Source: Chloranthus sessilifolius (Eukaryota > Streptophyta > Magnoliopsida > Chloranthales > Chloranthaceae). From it: a stretch of 64,000 nucleotides of DNA. Of this stretch, positions 61,906 to 64,000 are shown piece by piece. The position numbers and the translations under genes are program-made. The notes under the pieces were generated by a model, which was not told the origin of the DNA, did no database searches, and worked only from the letters and a program-made list of their open reading frames with translations. Position 1 is the stretch's first letter, and each line of letters starts with the position of its first letter. The stretch covers positions 121,858,831 through 121,922,830 of the forward strand of contig CM037585.1 in assembly GCA_021018995.1 (NCBI GenBank), in the 5' to 3' direction.

Positions 61906-64000
61906 AGAATTGTACAAACTTTGGATTCTACCTCTTAGACATTGAGTCTTTAATGGCGATCAAGGAGCAAGAGCTTCTTGACAAAGTATCAATCAACCCG
62001 TAGGGCTTATTATTGAGCGACCATCCAGCCATCTTTTTGTAACTCCTCCCCTAAGGAATCAAACCTCTGTTCAAGTCTCTCCTTGTTCAACGATGTTCGC
62101 AGGCTTTTGTGAGATGAGTATATTCAAATTATAGGGGATTTAGCGCAAGCTGAGACAATATCTGATTATTATTATATTATTATATAAATCATGATTATAA
62201 TAGAAAGACTCGTGATCTGACACGGTCGACTTAAGGCAATTCGAGTTGTCACCACAAACCACCACTGATCAGTGCCTTAACAATATGCCGGGAGCTACCA
62301 AATTCAACTAATATTCCTAAATGGAAAAGGATTAGAGGGTTTCTATAAAAACAAAATTACATCATTTTCAACATCATTTCACAGAGATATGATTTTCATT
62401 CGTCACAAAGCATGATTACAATTGATAGGCCAAAACATCAAAAGTAAAAGGAGACCTCACTTAATCGTGAGATTTTTGAAACAATGAACAATTTTGATCC
62501 TTAGAACCAGAATCAAAGAAGGAAGAAGAATCACCCACGAATTTCATTTCTATCACTTCCTAATTTCTCTCACTTCTATCATCTCACTTTTGAACTTCTC
62601 TCCTAACTCTCAACTATCCTATTTTGAACTTCTCTCCTAACTCTCAACTATCCTCTTTTGAACTTCTCGCCTAACTCTGAACTATCCTTTACTATTGTTT
62701 GAAAATAACTAGACAGTTGTTATTTATTAAGGAAGATACTAGGCACTCACCACCAAAGATCAATTAACATGTATCTTCCCCTAATTGGTCTTGTTCTTAT
62801 ACCATTAATTACGTCTTAAATCAACGATCAGCATTAATTGTGTTTCTTTTAAGTCTTAATACGAGACAAGTATCAAGTTTTCAGTTATTCTCTAATGGGG
62901 ACTTCCCACGTGAATGCACTTGTGACTTCAGCATATGATTACTAACAGTGTACTAATGTCATTAATACAAACTTGCCACACTCCCAATAACAATTCACAA
63001 TGAAAACAGGTTTCAACTACGAACTTCACACTTCGAACTTCAGGCATATATTTTAAAAACCAGATCTTCACATCCGACTTCTTAATCTTGAACACGCCAT
63101 AAAATGGCAAACTTCTTAATCTCATAAACTCCCGAATTCTTAATATTGACTGCAGAATACAATCGCCAAGTATTAATGTAGGAATGCTCAAGTTATTAAT
63201 TTCAAACATACAATACGATCGCCTGCACTGTCAAACCATGCTTCGAACCTTAAAAAACCTTTGAACATGGAGTCTACATAAACTTTGAACCTCAATATCA
63301 CAAGCTAACTTCACTTTCATGAATTTTCCACTTCTTCGACTCAATATCACATGCTAACTTCACTGTCATGACTTTCCCACTTTGATACTTCTCCGTCATC
63401 AACATGCGCCGATTCAAAGGACAATACGTATTTTCTCCTTTACTAAGCGAGTTTGAAAGATACTGTCGCGTGCTCCCGGCTCATGAATCGGACCAATCAC
63501 ACATGACAGATGTGATGATGTATGAGGTTTAGATCAACGGAGATCTTTGCTCATTATATAGATGAGGAGAGCGGTTTCTGACTGTATTTTGTCAAATCTT
63601 CCCTTTTTTAAATCTCCTCCAATGCCTTTACAGGCTCCAAACTTCAAACAATTGCATATTTAATAGAACTTGAGGTTCCAATTCCTATATTTCCAACGGC
63701 ACCAACCTCCTCACCAAACACATCGTCTTCCTCGTGTCATCAATCTCAAGGGAACTAGATGTGACTTTTACACATTTGAAATAGATGAATGATTACCAGT
63801 AGCAGTTCAAAGATTTCAAGGGTCTCCAGTCGGGATCTCCAGTGCTAAACCACTCCAACAGTAGTCTCATAAATCATTCTTTATTTAACATTGTTTAAGA
63901 GGCGCTAAAGCATTCCTATAGTGAATGCCATCAAATTCATTCCCAACCTTACATTTTCACTCTCTACTTTTGACTCCCAAACTGAAAGGATGGTTTAAAG
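61906..64000. other. Presumed GET4 first intron, no gene seen
   Basis: 62587-62690 has three 34-bp units (ttttgaacttctctcctaac...). 63290-63390 repeats aatatcacatgctaacttca and atgac-ttccac words. 63840-63940 resembles a short dispersed repeat. No conserved coding sequence on either strand. Confidence 0.5.
62587..62690. repeat. 34-bp tandem repeat, three copies
   Basis: ttttgaacttctc.cctaactct.aactatcct repeated with period 34. Confidence 0.9.

Noticed and set aside
62928-63209. 93-codon minus-strand open frame
   Set aside because: No recognised domain or splice context; AT-rich chance frame in the presumed first intron.

Overview
The window is nuclear DNA of a flowering plant. It is AT-rich, two conserved nuclear genes are split by long canonical GT-AG introns, and the rest is plant-type transposable elements (Ty1/Copia and Ty3/Gypsy with initiator-Met-tRNA primer sites, hAT elements and MITEs, LINE and SINE remnants, TA microsatellites). 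The species cannot be told from the sequence. Introns this long and TE-laden suggest a large, non-compact genome.

Two real genes are present, in convergent orientation. Left (3870-8266, + strand): malonyl-CoA:ACP transacylase (MCAT, FabD family) of type II fatty acid synthesis. Nine coding exons with matching phases are visible; the first exon (transit peptide up to the FPGQ motif) is not in the window. Right (10307-57214, - strand): GET4/TRC35, the cytosolic scaffold of the tail-anchored-protein (GET) pathway. Ten coding exons with matching phases are visible; the N-terminal exon lies beyond the window or was not recognised. About 2.04 kb separates the two stop codons. The genes share no pathway; adjacency is the only link.

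Layout. 1-3.9 kb: SINE and LINE remnants, and a TIR element lying between (TA)n tracts and filled with a 22-bp minisatellite. 3.9-8.3 kb: MCAT, with three MITEs in its introns and a tandem repeat in the 3' UTR. 8.3-10.3 kb: intergenic, SINE/LINE tails. 10.3-19.7 kb: last five GET4 exons, with a SINE, an hAT MITE and a Gypsy fragment in the introns. 19.7-45.3 kb: one 25.6-kb GET4 intron. It starts with a 2-kb tandem segmental duplication, then holds a nested complex: a Copia element (24473-44519) interrupted by a Gypsy element (27670-38780), whose 5' LTR is interrupted by an hAT transposon (27874-32057) and whose reverse transcriptase is interrupted by a MITE (35230-35446). A second hAT (40699-44170) sits in the Copia leader. 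Every insertion is framed by a target-site duplication, so the order of events can be read directly. 45.3-57.2 kb: five more GET4 exons separated by LINE and Copia fragments and MITEs. 57.2-64 kb: presumed GET4 first intron, with an LTR remnant and an hAT-type element carrying three near-identical 523-bp tandem units.

All TE coding regions seen carry stops or frameshifts. The window is mainly of interest as a gene that keeps intact exons and phases across a 47-kb span of nested transposons, and as a set of hAT-like insertions with self-similar interiors. I found no evidence of a new multi-gene system.
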